Source: Pristionchus mayeri (taxonomy: Eukaryota > Nematoda > Chromadorea > Rhabditida > Neodiplogasteridae). Taken from it: a DNA stretch of 64,000 bases. Location of the stretch: the NCBI GenBank assembly GCA_036245805.1, contig BTRK01000005.1, forward strand, positions 558,001 to 622,000. Direction: 5' to 3'. Positions 15,825 through 30,104 of this stretch are shown in pieces. The first letter of the stretch is position 1, and every line of letters begins with the position of its first letter. The notes under the pieces are model-generated. The model ran no database searches. It saw only the letters and a list, made by a program, of their open reading frames with translations, and had not been told where the DNA came from. The position numbers were made by a program, and so were the translations under genes.

Positions 15825-17888
15825 ATCTCATCGAATGCAAAATCGAGTCGTGACTGGCAGACGCTGAGTATGCCCCCGCATCACAACCTCTGAGATGCCA
15901 TAACATGAATTCTAACCATGAAATTTCCTCCAAATAAATAAAGGATAGTGATAATACTATGTTCTAACATATTTTCATAGCAAAAGCCTATTCATTATCT
16001 CATCGAATGCGTAATCGAGTCGTGACTGGAAGACGCTGAGTATGCCCACGGATCACAACCTCTGAGTTGCCATAACATGAATTCTAACCATGAACTTTCC
16101 TCCAAATAAATAAAGGATAGTGATAATACTATGTTCTAACATATTTTCATAGCAAAAGCCTATTCATTATCTCATCGAATGCGAAATCGAGTCGTGACTG
16201 GCAGACGCTGAGTATGCCCACGCATCACAACCTCTGAGTTACCATAACATGAATTCTAACCATGAACTTTCCTCCAAATAAATAAAGGATAGTGATAATA
16301 CTATGTTCTAACATATATTCATAGCAACAGCCTATTCATTATCTCATCGAATGCGAAATCGAGTCGTGACTGGCAGACGCTGAGTATGCCCACGCATCAC
16401 AACCTCTGAGATGCCATAACATGAATTCTAACCATGAACTTTCCTCCAAATAAATAAAGGATAGTGATAATACTATGTTCTAACATATTTTCATAGCAAA
16501 AGCCTATTCATTATCTCATCGAATGCAAAATCGAGTCGTGACTGGCAGACGCTGAGTATGCCAACGCATCACAACCTCTGAGTTGCCATAACATGAATTC
16601 TAACCATGAACTTTCCTCCAAATAAAGAAATGATAGTGATAATACTATGTTCTAACATATTTTCATAGCAAAAGCCTATTCATTAGCTCATCGAATGCGA
16701 AATCGAGTCGTGACTGGCAGACGCTGAGTATGCCAACGCATCACAACCTCTGAGTTGCCATAACATGAATTCTTACCATGAAATTTCCTCCAAATAAATA
16801 AAGGATAGTGATAATACTATGTTCTAACATATTTTCATAGCAAAAGCCTATTCATTATCTCATCGAATGCAAAATCGAGTCGTGACTGGCAGACGCTGAG
16901 TATGCCCCCGCATCACAACCTCTGAGATGCCATAACATGAATTCTAACCATGAAATTTCCTCCAAATAAATAAAGGATAGTGATAATACTATGTTCTAAC
17001 ATATTTTCATAGCAAAAGCCTATTCATTATCTCATCGAATGCGTAATCGAGTCGTGACTGGAAGACGCTGAGTATGCCCACGGATCACAACCTCTGAGTT
17101 GCCATAACATGAATTCTAACCATGAACTTTCCTCCAAATAAATAAAGGATAGTGATAATACTATGTTCTAACATATTTTCATAGCAAAAGCCTATTCATT
17201 ATCTCATCGAATGCGAAATCGAGTCGTGACTGGCAGACGCTGAGTATGCCCACGCATCACAACCTCTGAGTTACCATAACATGAATTCTAACCATGAACT
17301 TTCCTCCAAATAAATAAAGGATAGTGATAATACTATGTTCTAACATATATTCATAGCAACAGCCTATTCATTATCTCATCGAATGCGAAATCGAGTCGTG
17401 ACTGGCAGACGCTGAGTATGCCCACGCATCACAACCTCTGAGATGCCATAACATGAATTCTAACCATGAAATTTCCTCCAAATAAATAAAGGATAGTGAT
17501 AATACTATGTTCTAACATATTTTCATAGCAAAAGCCTATTCATTATCTCATCGAATGCAAAATCGAGTCGTTACTGGCAGACGCTGAGTATGCCAACGCA
17601 TCACAACCTCTGAGTTGCCATAACATGAATTCTAACCATGAACTTTCCTCCAAATAAAGAAATGATAGTGATAATACTATGTTCTAACATATTTTCATAG
17701 CAAAAGCCTATTCATTAGCTCATCGAATGCGAAATCGAGTCGTGACTGGCAGACGCTGAGTATGCCAACGCATCACAACCTCTGAGTTGCCATAACATGA
17801 ATTCTTACCATGAACTTTCCTCCAAATAAATAAAGGATAGTGATAATACTATGTTCTAACATATTTTCATAGCAAAAGCCTATTCATT
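15825..17888. repeat. Tandem 6-monomer satellite unit (2 x 1032 bp)
   Basis: The variant monomer with gcgtaatc, ggaagacg and cggatc occurs at about 16009 and 17041, 1032 bp apart. The following monomers (gagttacc, atatattc, caacag; then gagatgcc; then aaagaaatg) repeat in the same order. Confidence 0.75.
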
Positions 17889-18578
17889 ATCTCATCGAAT
17901 GCAAAATCGAGTCGTGACTGGCAGACGCTGAGTATGCCCCCGCATCACAACCTCTGAGTTGCCATAACATGAATTCTAACCATGAACTTTCCTCCAAATA
18001 AATAAACGATAGTGATAATACTAGGTTCTAACATATTTTCATAGCAAAAGCCTATTCATTATCTCATCGAATGCGAAATCGAGTCGTGACTGGAAGACGC
18101 TGAGTATGCCCACGCATCACAACCTCTGAGTTGCCATAACATGAATTCTAACCATGAACTTTCCTCCAAATAAATGAAGGATAGTGATAATACTATGTTC
18201 TAACATATTTTCATAGCAAAAGCCTATTCATTATCTCATCGAATGCGAAATCGAGTCGTGACTTGCAGACGCTGAGTATGCCCACGCATCACAACCTCTG
18301 AGTTGCCATAACATGAATTCTAACCATGAACTTTCCTCCAAATAAATAAAGGATAGTGATAATACTATGTTCTAACATATTTTCATAGCAAAAGCCTATT
18401 CATTATCTCATCGAATGCGAAATCGAGTCGTGACTGGCAGACGCTGAGTATGCCCACGCATCACAACCTCTGAGTTGCCATAACATGAATTCTAACCATG
18501 AACTTTCCTCCAAATAAAGAAAGGATAGTGATAATACTATGTTCTAACATATATTCATAGCAACAGCCTATTCATTAT

Positions 18579-21500
18579 CTCATCGAATGCGAAATCGAGT
18601 CGTGACTGGCAGACGCTGAGTATGCCAACGCATCACAACCTCTGAGTTGCCATAACATGAATTCTAACCATGAACTTTCCTCCAAATAAATAAACGATAG
18701 TGATAATACTAGGTTCTAACATATTTTCATAGCAAAAGCCTATTCATTATCTCATCGAATGCGAAATCGAGTCGTGACTGGAAGACGCTGAGTATGCCCA
18801 CGCATCACAACCTCTGAGTTGCCATAACATGAATTCTAACCATGAACTTTCCTCCAAATAAATGAAGGATAGTGATAATACTATGTTCTAACATATTTTC
18901 ATAGCAAAAGCCTATTCATTATCTCATCGAATGCGAAATCGAGTCGTGACTGGCAGACGCTGAGTATGCCCACGCATCACAACCTCTGAGTTACCATAAC
19001 ATGAATTCTAACCTTGAACTTTCCTCCAAATAAATAAAGGATAGTGATAATACTATGTTCTAACATATATTCATAGCAACAGCCTATTCATTATCTCATC
19101 GAATGCGAAATCGAGTCGTGACTGGCAGACGCTGAGTATGCCAACGCATCACAACCTCTGAGTTGCCATAACATGAATTCTAACCATGAACTTTCCTCCA
19201 AATAAATAAACGATAGTGATAATACTAGGTTCTAACATATTTTCATAGCAAAAGCCTATTCATTATCTCATCGAATGCGAAATCGAGTCGTGACTGGAAG
19301 ACGCTGAGTATGCCCACGCATCACAACCTCTGAGTTGCCATAACATGAATTCTAACCATGAACTTTCCTCCAAATAAATGAAGGATAGTGATAATACTAT
19401 GTTCTAACATATTTTCATAGCAAAAGCCTATTCATTATCTCATCGAATGCGAAATCGAGTCGTGACTGGCAGACGCTGAGTATGCCCACGCATCACAACC
19501 TCTGAGTTACCATAACATGAATTCTAACCTTGAACTTTCCTCCAAATAAATAAAGGATAGTGATAATACTATGTTCTAACATATATTCATAGCAACAGCC
19601 TATTCATTATCTCATCGAATGCGAAATCGAGTCGTGACTGGCAGATGCTGAGTATGCCAACGCATCACAACATCTGAGTTGCCATAACATGAATTCTTAC
19701 CATGAACTTTCCTCCAAATAAATAAAGGATAGTGATAATACTATGTTCTAACATATTTTCATAGCAAAAGCCTATTCATTATCTCATCGAATGCAAAATC
19801 GAGTCGTGACTGGCAGACGCTGAGTATGCCCACGCATCACAACCTCTGAGATGCCATAACATGAATTCTAACCATGAAATTTCCTCCAAATAAATAAAGG
19901 ATAGTGATAATACTATGTTCTAACATATTTTCATAGCAAAAGCCTATTCATTATCTCATCGAATGCGAAATCGAGTCGTGACTGGCAGACGCTGAGTATG
20001 CCCCCGCATCACAACCTCTGAGATGCCATAACATGAATTCTAACCATGAAATTTCCTCCAAATAAATAAAGGATAGTGATAATACTATGTTCTAACATAT
20101 TTTCATAGCAAAAGCCTATTCATTATCTCATCGAATGCGAAATCGAGTCGTGACTTGCAGACGCTGAGTATGCCCACGCATCACAACCTCTGAGTTGCCA
20201 TAACATGAATTCTAACCATGAACTTTCCTCCAAATAAATAAAGGATAGTGATAATACTATGTTTTAACATATTTTCATAGCAAAAGCCTATTCATTATCT
20301 CATCGAATGCGAAATCGAGTCGTGACTGGCAGACGCTGAGTATGCCCACGCATCACAACCTCTGAGTTGCCATAACATGAATTCTAACCATGAACTTTCC
20401 TCCAAATAAATAAAGGATAGTGATAATACTATGTTCTAACATATTTTCATAGCAAAAGCCTATTCATTATCTCATCGAATGCAAAATCGAGTCGTGACTG
20501 GCAGACGCTGAGTATGCCCACGCATCACAACCTCTGAGATGCCATAACATGAATTCTAACCATGAAATTTCCTCCAAATAAATAAAGGATAGTGATAATA
20601 CTATGTTCTAACATATTTTCATAGCAAAAGCCTATTCATTATCTCATCGAATGCGAAATCGAGTCGTGACTGGCAGACGCTGAGTATGCCCCCGCATCAC
20701 AACCTCTGAGATGCCATAACATGAATTCTAACCATGAAATTTCCTCCAAATAAATAAAGGATAGTGATAATACTATGTTCTAACATATTTTCATAGCAAA
20801 AGCCTATTCATTATCTCATCGAATGCGAAATCGAGTCGTGACTTGCAGACGCTGAGTATGCCCACGCATCACAACCTCTGAGTTGCCATAACATGAATTC
20901 TAACCATGAACTTTCCTCCAAATAAATAAAGGATAGTGATAATACTATGTTTTAACATATTTTCATAGCAAAAGCCTATTCATTATCTCATCGAATGCGA
21001 AATCGAGTCGTGACTGGCAGACGCTGAGTATGCCCACGCATCACAACCTCTGAGTTGCCATAACATGAATTCTAACCATGAACTTTCCTCCAAATAAAGA
21101 AAGGATAGTGATAATACTATGTTCTAACATATATTCATAGCAACAGCCTATTCATTATCTCATCGAATGCGAAATCGAGTCGTGACTGGCAGACGCTGAG
21201 TATGCCCACGCATCACAACCTCTGAGTTACCATAACATGAATTCTAACCATGAACTTTCCTCCAAATAAATAAAGGATAGTGATAATACTATGTTCTAAC
21301 ATATATTCATAGCAACAGCCTATTCATTATCTCATCGAATGCGAAATCGAGTCGTGACTGGCAGACGCTGAGTATGCCAACGCATCACAACCTCTGAGTT
21401 GCCATAACATGAATTCTAACCATGAACTTTCCTCCAAATAAATAAACGATAGTGATAATACTAGGTTCTAACATATTTTCATAGCAAAAGCCTATTCATT

Positions 21501-22362
21501 ATCTCATCGAATGCGAAATCGAGTCGTGACTGGAAGACGCTGAGTATGCCCACGCATCACAACCTCTGAGTTGCCATAACATGAATTCTAACCATGAACT
21601 TTCCTCCAAATAAATGAAGGATAGTGATAATACTATGTTCTAACATATTTTCATAGCAAAAGCCTATTCATTATCTCATCGAATGCGAAATCGAGTCGTG
21701 ACTGGCAGACGCTGAGTATGCCCACGCATCACAACCTCTGAGTTACCATAACATGAATTCTAACCTTGAACTTTCCTCCAAATAAATAAAGGATAGTGAT
21801 AATACTATGTTCTAACATATATTCATAGCAACAGCCTATTCATTATCTCATCGAATGCGAAATCGAGTCGTGACTGGCAGACGCTGAGTATGCCAACGCA
21901 TCACAACCTCTGAGTTGCCATAACATGAATTCTAACCATGAACTTTCCTCCAAATAAATAAACGATAGTGATAATACTAGGTTCTAACATATTTTCATAG
22001 CAAAAGCCTATTCATTATCTCATCGAATGCGAAATCGAGTCGTGACTGGAAGACGCTGAGTATGCCCACGCATCACAACCTCTGAGTTGCCATAACATGA
22101 ATTCTAACCATGAACTTTCCTCCAAATAAATGAAGGATAGTGATAATACTATGTTCTAACATATTTTCATAGCAAAAGCCTATTCATTATCTCATCGAAT
22201 GCGAAATCGAGTCGTGACTGGCAGACGCTGAGTATGCCCACGCATCACAACCTCTGAGTTACCATAACATGAATTCTAACCTTGAACTTTCCTCCAAATA
22301 AATAAAGGATAGTGATAATACTATGTTCTAACATATATTCATAGCAACAGCCTATTCATTAT
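18579..22362. repeat. 3-monomer (516 bp) repeats inside a 16-monomer (2752 bp) duplication
   Basis: The variant reading aaacgatag...ctaggttc occurs at 18711 and 19227 (516 bp apart) and again at 21463 and about 21979. The 18579 and 21331 blocks are 2752 bp (16 monomers) apart, and both are followed by the private gcagatgctg/acatctgag monomer (19611 and 22363). Within this, a 688-bp (4-monomer) duplication is marked by gttttaac at about 20264 and 20952. Confidence 0.75.
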
Positions 22363-22534
22363 CTCATCGAATGCGAAATCGAGTCGTGACTGGCAGATGC
22401 TGAGTATGCCAACGCATCACAACATCTGAGTTGCCATAACATGAATTCTTACCATGAACTTTCCTCCAAATAAATAAAGGATAGTGATAATGCTATGTTC
22501 TAACATATTTTCATAGCAAAAGCCTATTCATTAT

Positions 22535-25288
22535 CTCATCGAATGCAAAATCGAGTCGTGACTGGCAGACGCTGAGTATGCCCACGCATCACAACCTCTG
22601 AGATGCCATAACATGAATTCTAACCATGAACTTTCCTCCAAATAAAGAACGGATAGTGATAATACTATGTTCTAACATATTTTCATAGCAAAAGCCTATT
22701 CATTAGCTCATCGAATGCGAAATCGAGTCGTGACTGGCAGACACTGAGTATGCCAACGCATCACAACCTCTGAGTTGCCATAACATGAATTCTTACCATG
22801 AACTTTCCTCCAAATAAATAAAGGATAGTGATAATACTATGTTCTAACATATTTTCATAGCAAAAGCCTATTCATTATCTCATCGAATGCAAAATCGAGT
22901 CGTGACTGGCAGACGCTGAGTATGCCCACGCATCACAACCTCTGAGATGCCATAACATAAATTCTAACCATGAAATTTCCTCCAAATAAATAAAGAATAG
23001 TGATAATACTATGTTCTAACATATATTCATAGCAACAGCCTATTCATTATCTCATCGAATGCGAAATCGAGTCGTGACTGGCAGACGCTGAGTATGCCAA
23101 CGCATCACAACCTCTGAGTTGCCATAACATGAATTCTAACCATGAACTTTCCTCTAAATAAATAAACGATAGTGATAATACTCGGTTCTAACATATTTTC
23201 ATAGCAAAAGCCTATTCATTATCTCATCGAATGCGAAATCGAGTCGTGACTGGAAGACGCTGAGTATGCCCACGCATCACAACCTCTGAGTTGCCATAAC
23301 ATGAATTCTAACCATGAACTTTCCTCCAAATAAATGGAGGATAGTGATAATACTATGCTCTAACATATTTTCATAGCAAAAGCCTATTCATTATCTCATC
23401 GAATGCGAAATCGAGTCGTGACTGGCAGACGCTGAGTATGCCCACGCATCACAACCTCTGAGTTGCCATAACATGAATTTTTAACCATGAACTTTCCTCC
23501 AAATAAATAAAGGATAGTGATAATACTATGTTCTAACATATTTTCATAGCAAAAGCCTATTCATTATCTCATCGAATGCGAAATCGAGTCGTGACTGGAT
23601 GACGCTGAGTATGCCCACGCATCACAACCTCTGAGTTGCCATAACATGAATTCTAACCATGAACTTTCCTCCAAATAAATGAAGGATAGTGATAATACTA
23701 TGTTCTAACATATTTTCATAGCAAAAGCCTATTCATTATCTCATCGAATGCGAAATCGAGTCGTGACTGGCAGACGCTGAGTATGCCCACGCATCACAAC
23801 CTCTGAGTTGCCATAACATGAATTCTTACCATGAACTTTCCTCCAAATAAATAAAGGATAGTGATAATGCTATGTTCTAACATATTTTCATAGCAAAAGC
23901 CTATTCATTATCTCATCGAATGCAAAATCGAGTCGTGACTGGCAGACGCTGAGTATGCCCACGCATCACAACCTCTGAGATGCCATAACATGAATTCTAA
24001 CCATGAACTTTCCTCCAAATAAAGAACGGATAGTGATAATACTATGTTCTAACATATTTTCATAGCAAAAGCCTATTCATTAGCTCATCGAATGCGAAAT
24101 CGAGTCGTGACTGGCAGACACTGAGTATGCCAACGCATCACAACCTCTGAGTTGCCATAACATGAATTCTTACCATGAACTTTCCTCCAAATAAATAAAG
24201 GATAGTGATAATACTATGTTCTAACATATTTTCATAGCAAAAGCCTATTCATTATCTCATCGAATGCAAAATCGAGTCGTGACTGGCAGACGCTGAGTAT
24301 GCCCACGCATCACAACCTCTGAGATGCCATAACATAAATTCTAACCATGAAATTTCCTCCAAATAAATAAAGAATAGTGATAATACTATGTTCTAACATA
24401 TATTCATAGCAACAGCCTATTCATTATCTCATCGAATGCGAAATCGAGTCGTGACTGGCAGACGCTGAGTATGCCAACGCATCACAACCTCTGAGTTGCC
24501 ATAACATGAATTCTAACCATGAACTTTCCTCTAAATAAATAAACGATAGTGATAATACTCGGTTCTAACATATTTTCATAGCAAAAGCCTATTCATTATC
24601 TCATCGAATGCGAAATCGAGTCGTGACTGGAAGACGCTGAGTATGCCCACGCATCACAACCTCTGAGTTGCCATAACATGAATTCTAACCATGAACTTTC
24701 CTCCAAATAAATGGAGGATAGTGATAATACTATGCTCTAACATATTTTCATAGCAAAAGCCTATTCATTATCTCATCGAATGCGAAATCGAGTCGTGACT
24801 GGCAGACGCTGAGTATGCCCACGCATCACAACCTCTGAGTTGCCATAACATGAATTTTTAACCATGAACTTTCCTCCAAATAAATAAAGGATAGTGATAA
24901 TACTATGTTCTAACATATTTTCATAGCAAAAGCCTATTCATTATCTCATCGAATGCGAAATCGAGTCGTGACTGGATGACGCTGAGTATGCCCACGCATC
25001 ACAACCTCTGAGTTGCCATAACATGAATTCTAACCATGAACTTTCCTCCAAATAAATGAAGGATAGTGATAATACTATGTTCTAACATATTTTCATAGCA
25101 AAAGCCTATTCATTATCTCATCGAATGCGAAATCGAGTCGTGACTGGCAGACGCTGAGTATGCCCACGCATCACAACCTCTGAGTTGCCATAACATGAAT
25201 TCTAACCATGAACTTTCCTCAAAATAAAGAAAGGATAGTGATAATACTATGTTCTAACATATTTTCATAGCAAAAGCCTATTCATTAG
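22535..25288. repeat. 8-monomer satellite unit in tandem (2 x 1377 bp)
   Basis: Private variants recur 1377 bp apart: the gaattttta 1-bp insertion (acatgaattt at 23471 and 24848), ctcggttc, aaatggagg, actggatgacg and gataatgct. The copy length is 8 x 172 + 1 because both copies carry the same single-base insertion, so the insertion predates the duplication. The junction falls inside a monomer. Confidence 0.85.
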
Positions 25289-28200
25289 CTCATCGAATGC
25301 GAAATCGAGTCGTGACTGGCAGACACTGAGTATGCCAACGCATCACAACCTCTGAGTTGCCATAACATGAATTCTTACCATGAACTTTCCTCCAAATAAA
25401 TAAAGGATAGTGATAATACTATGTTCTAACATATTTTCATAGCAAAAGCCTATTCATTATCTCATCGAATGCGAAATCGAGTCGTGACTGGCAGACGCTG
25501 AGTATGCCCACGCATCACAACCTCTGAGTTGCCATAACATGAATTCTAACCATGAAATTTCCTCCAAATAAATAAAGGATAGTGATAATACTATGTTCTA
25601 ACATATTTTCATAGCAAAAGCCTATTCATTATCTCATCGAATGCGAAATCGAGTCGTGACTGGCAGACGCTGAGTATGCCCACGCATCACAACCTCTGAG
25701 TTGCCATAACATGAATTCTAACCATGAACTTTCCTCCAAATAAATGGAGGATAGTGATAATACTATGTTCTAACATATTTTCATAGCAAAAGCCTATTCA
25801 TTATCTCATCGAATGCGAAATCGAGTCGTGACTGGCAGACGCTGAGTATGCCCACGCATCACAACCTCTGAGTTGCCATAACATGAATTCTAACCATGAA
25901 CTTTCCTCCAAATAAATGGAGGATAGTGATAATACTATGTTCTAACATATTTTCATAGCAAAAGCCTATTCATTATCTCATCGAATGCGAAATCGAGTCG
26001 TGACTGGCAGACGCTGAGTATGCCCACGCATCACAACCTCTGAGTTGATATAACATGAATTCTAACCATGAACTTTCCTCCAAATAAATAAGGGATAGTG
26101 ATAATACTATGTTCTAACATATTTTCATAGCAAAAGCCTATTCATTAGCTCATCGAATGCGAAATCGAGTCGTGACTGGCAGACGCTGAGTATGCCCAAG
26201 CATCACAACCTCTGAGTTGCCATAACATGAATTCTAACCATGAACTTTCCTCCAAATAAATAAATGATAGTGATAATACTATGCTCTAACATATTTTCAT
26301 AGCAAAAGCCTATTCATTATCTCATCGAATGCGAAATCGAGTCGTGACTGGCAGACGATGAGTATGCCCAAGCATCACAACCTCTGAGTTGCCATAACAT
26401 GAATTCTAACCATGAACTTTCCTCCAAATAAATAAATGATAGTGATAATACTATGCACTAACATATTTTCATAGCAAAAGCCTATTCATTATCTCATCGA
26501 ATGCGAAATCGAGTCGTGACTGGCAGACGCTGAGTATGCCCACGCATCACAACCTCTGAGTTGATATAACATGAATTCTAACCATGAACTTTCCTCCAAA
26601 TAAATAAGGGATAGTGATAATACTATGTTCTAACATATTTTCATAGCAAAAGCCTATTCATTAGCTCATCGAATGCGAAATCGAGTCGTGACTGGCAGAC
26701 GCTGAGTATGCCCAAGCATCACAACCTCTGAGTTGCCATAACATGAATTCTAACCATGAACTTTCCTCCAAATAAATAAATGATAGTGATAATACTATGC
26801 TCTAACATATTTTCATAGCAAAAGCCTATTCATTATCTCATCGAATGCGAAATCGAGTCGTGACTGGCAGACGCTGAGTATGCCCACGCATCACAACCTC
26901 TGAGTTGCCATAACATGAATTCTAACCATGAACTTTCCTCCAAATAAATAAAGGATAGTGATAATACTATGTTCTAACATATTTTCATAGCAAAAGCCTA
27001 TTCATTATCTCATCGAATGCGAAATCGAGTCGTGACTGGCAGACGCTGAGTATGCCCACGCATCACAACCTCTGAGTTGCCATAACATGAATTCTAACCA
27101 TGAACTTTCCTCCAAATAAATAAAGGATAGTGATAATACTATGTTCTAACATATTTTCATAGCAAAAGCCTATTCATTATCTCATCGAATGCGAAATCGA
27201 GTCGTGACTGGCAGACGCTGAGTATGCCCACGCATCACAACCTCTGAGTTGCCACAACATGAATTCTAACCATGAACTTTCCTCCAAATAAATGAAGGAT
27301 AGTGATAATACTATGTTCTAGCATATTTTCATAGCAAAAGCCTATTCATTATCTCATCGAATGCGAAATCGAGTCGTGACTGGAAGACGCTGAGTTTGCC
27401 CACGGATCACAACCTCTGAGTTGCCATAACATGAATTCTAACCATGAACTTTCCTCCAAATAAATAAAAGATAGTGATAATACTATGTTCTAACATATTT
27501 TCATAGCAAAAGCCTATTCATTATCTCATAGAATGCGAAATCGAGTCGTGACTGGCAGACGCTGAGTATGCCCACGCATCACAACCTCTGAGTTGCCATA
27601 ACATGAATTCTAATCATGAACTTTCCTCCAAATAAATAAAGGATAGTGATAATACTATGTTCTTACATATTTTCATAGCAAAAGCCTATTCATTATCTCA
27701 TCGAATGCGAAATCGAGTCGTGACTGGCAGACGCTGAGTATGCCCACGCATCACAACCTCTGAGTTGCCATAGCATGAATTCTAACCATGAACTTTCCTC
27801 CAAATAAATAAAGGATAGTGATAATACTATGTTCTAACATATTTTCATAGGAAAAGCCTATTCATTATCTCATCGAATGCGTAATCGAGTCGTGACTGGA
27901 AGACGCTGAGTATGCCCACGGATCACAACCTCTGAGTTGCCATAACATGAATTCTAACCATGAACTTTCCTCCAAATAAATAAAGGATAGTGATAATACT
28001 ATGTTCTAACATATTTTCATAGCAAAAGCCTATTCATTATCTCATCGAATGCGAAATCGAGTCGTGACTGGCAGACGCTGAGTATGCCCACGCATCACAA
28101 CCTCTGAGTTGCCATAGCATGAATTCTAACCATGAACTTTCCTCCAAATAAATAAAGGATAGTGATAATACTATGTTCTAACATATTTTCATAGCAAAAG

Positions 28201-30104
28201 CCTATTCATTATCTCATCGAATGCGTAATCGAGTCGTGACTGGAAGACGCTGAGTATACCCACGCATCACAACCTCTGAGTTGCCATAACATGAATTCTA
28301 ACCATGAACTTTCCTCCAAATAAATAAAGGATAGTGATAATACTATGTTCTAACATATATTCATAGCAAAAGCCTATTCATTATCTCATGGAATGCGAAA
28401 TCGAGTCGTGAATGGCAGACGCTGAGTATGCCCACGCATCACAACCTCTGAGTTGCCATAACATGAATTCTAACCATGAACTTTCCTCCAAATAAATAAA
28501 GGATAGTGATAATACTATGTTCTAACATATTTTCATAGGAAAAGCCTATTCATTATCTCATCGAATGCGTAATCGAGTCGTGACTGGAAGACGCTGAGTA
28601 TGCCCACGGATCACAACCTCTGAGTTGCCATAACATGAATTCTAACCATGAACTTTCCTCCAAATAAATAAAGGATAGTGATAATACTATGTTCTAACAT
28701 ATTTTCATAGCAAAAGCCTATTCATTATCTCATCGAATGCGAAATCGAGTCGTGACTGGCAGACGCTGAGTATGCCCACGCATCACAACCTCTGAGTTGC
28801 CATAACATGAATTCTAACCATGAACTTTCCTCCAAATAAATAAAGGATAGTGATAATACTATGTTCTAACATATTTTCATAGCAAAAGCCTATTCATTAT
28901 CTCATCGAATGCGAAATCGAGTCGTGACTGGCAGACGCTGAGTATACCCACGCATCACAACCTCTGAGTTGCCATAACATGAATTCTAACCATGAACTTT
29001 CCTCCAAATAAATAAAGGATAGTGATAATACTATGTTCTAACATATTTTCATAGCAAAAGCCTATTCATTATCTCATCGAATGCGAAATCGAGTCGTGAC
29101 TGGCAGACGCTGAGTATGCCCACGCATCACAACTTCTGAGTTGCCATAACATAAATTCTAACAATGAACTTTTCTCCAAATAAATAAAGGATAGTGATAA
29201 TACTATGTTCTAACATATTTTCATAGCAAAAGCTTATTCATTATCTCATCGAATGCGAAATCGAGTCGTGACTGGCAGACGCTGAGTATACCCACGCATC
29301 ACAACCTCTGAGTTGCCATAACATGAATTCTAACCATGAACTTTCCTCCAAATAAATAAAGGATAGTGATAATACTATGTTCTAACATATATTCATAGCA
29401 AAAGCCTATTCATTATCTCATCGAATGCGAAATCGAGTCGTGACTGGCAGACGCTGAGTATACCCACGCATCACAACCTCTGAGTTGCCATAACATGAAT
29501 TCTAACCATGAACTTTCCTCCAAATAAATAAAGGATAGTGATAATACTATGTTCTAACATATTCTCATAGCAAAAGCCTATTCATTATCTCATCGAATGC
29601 GAAATCGAGTCGTGACTGGCAGACGCTGAGTATACCCACGCATCACAACCTCTGAGTTGCCATAACATGAATTCTAACCATGAACTTTCCTCCAAATAAA
29701 TAAAGGATAGTGATAATACTATGTTCTAACATATTTTCATAGCAAAAGCCTATTCATTATCTCATCGAATGCGAAATCGAGTCGTGACTGGCAGACGCTG
29801 AGTATGCCCACGCATCACAACCTCTGAGTTGCCATAACATGAATTCTAACCATGAACTTTCCTCCAAATAAATAAAGGATAGTGATAATACTATGTTCTA
29901 ACATATTTTCATAGCAAAAGCCTATTCATTATCTCATCGAATGCGAAATCGAGTCGTGACTGGCAGACGCTGAGTATACCCACGCATCACAACCTCTGAG
30001 TTGCCATAACATGAATTCTAACCATGAACTTTCCTCCAAATAAATAAAGGATAGTGATAATACTATGTTCTAACATATTTTCATAGCAAAAGCCTATTCA
30101 TTAT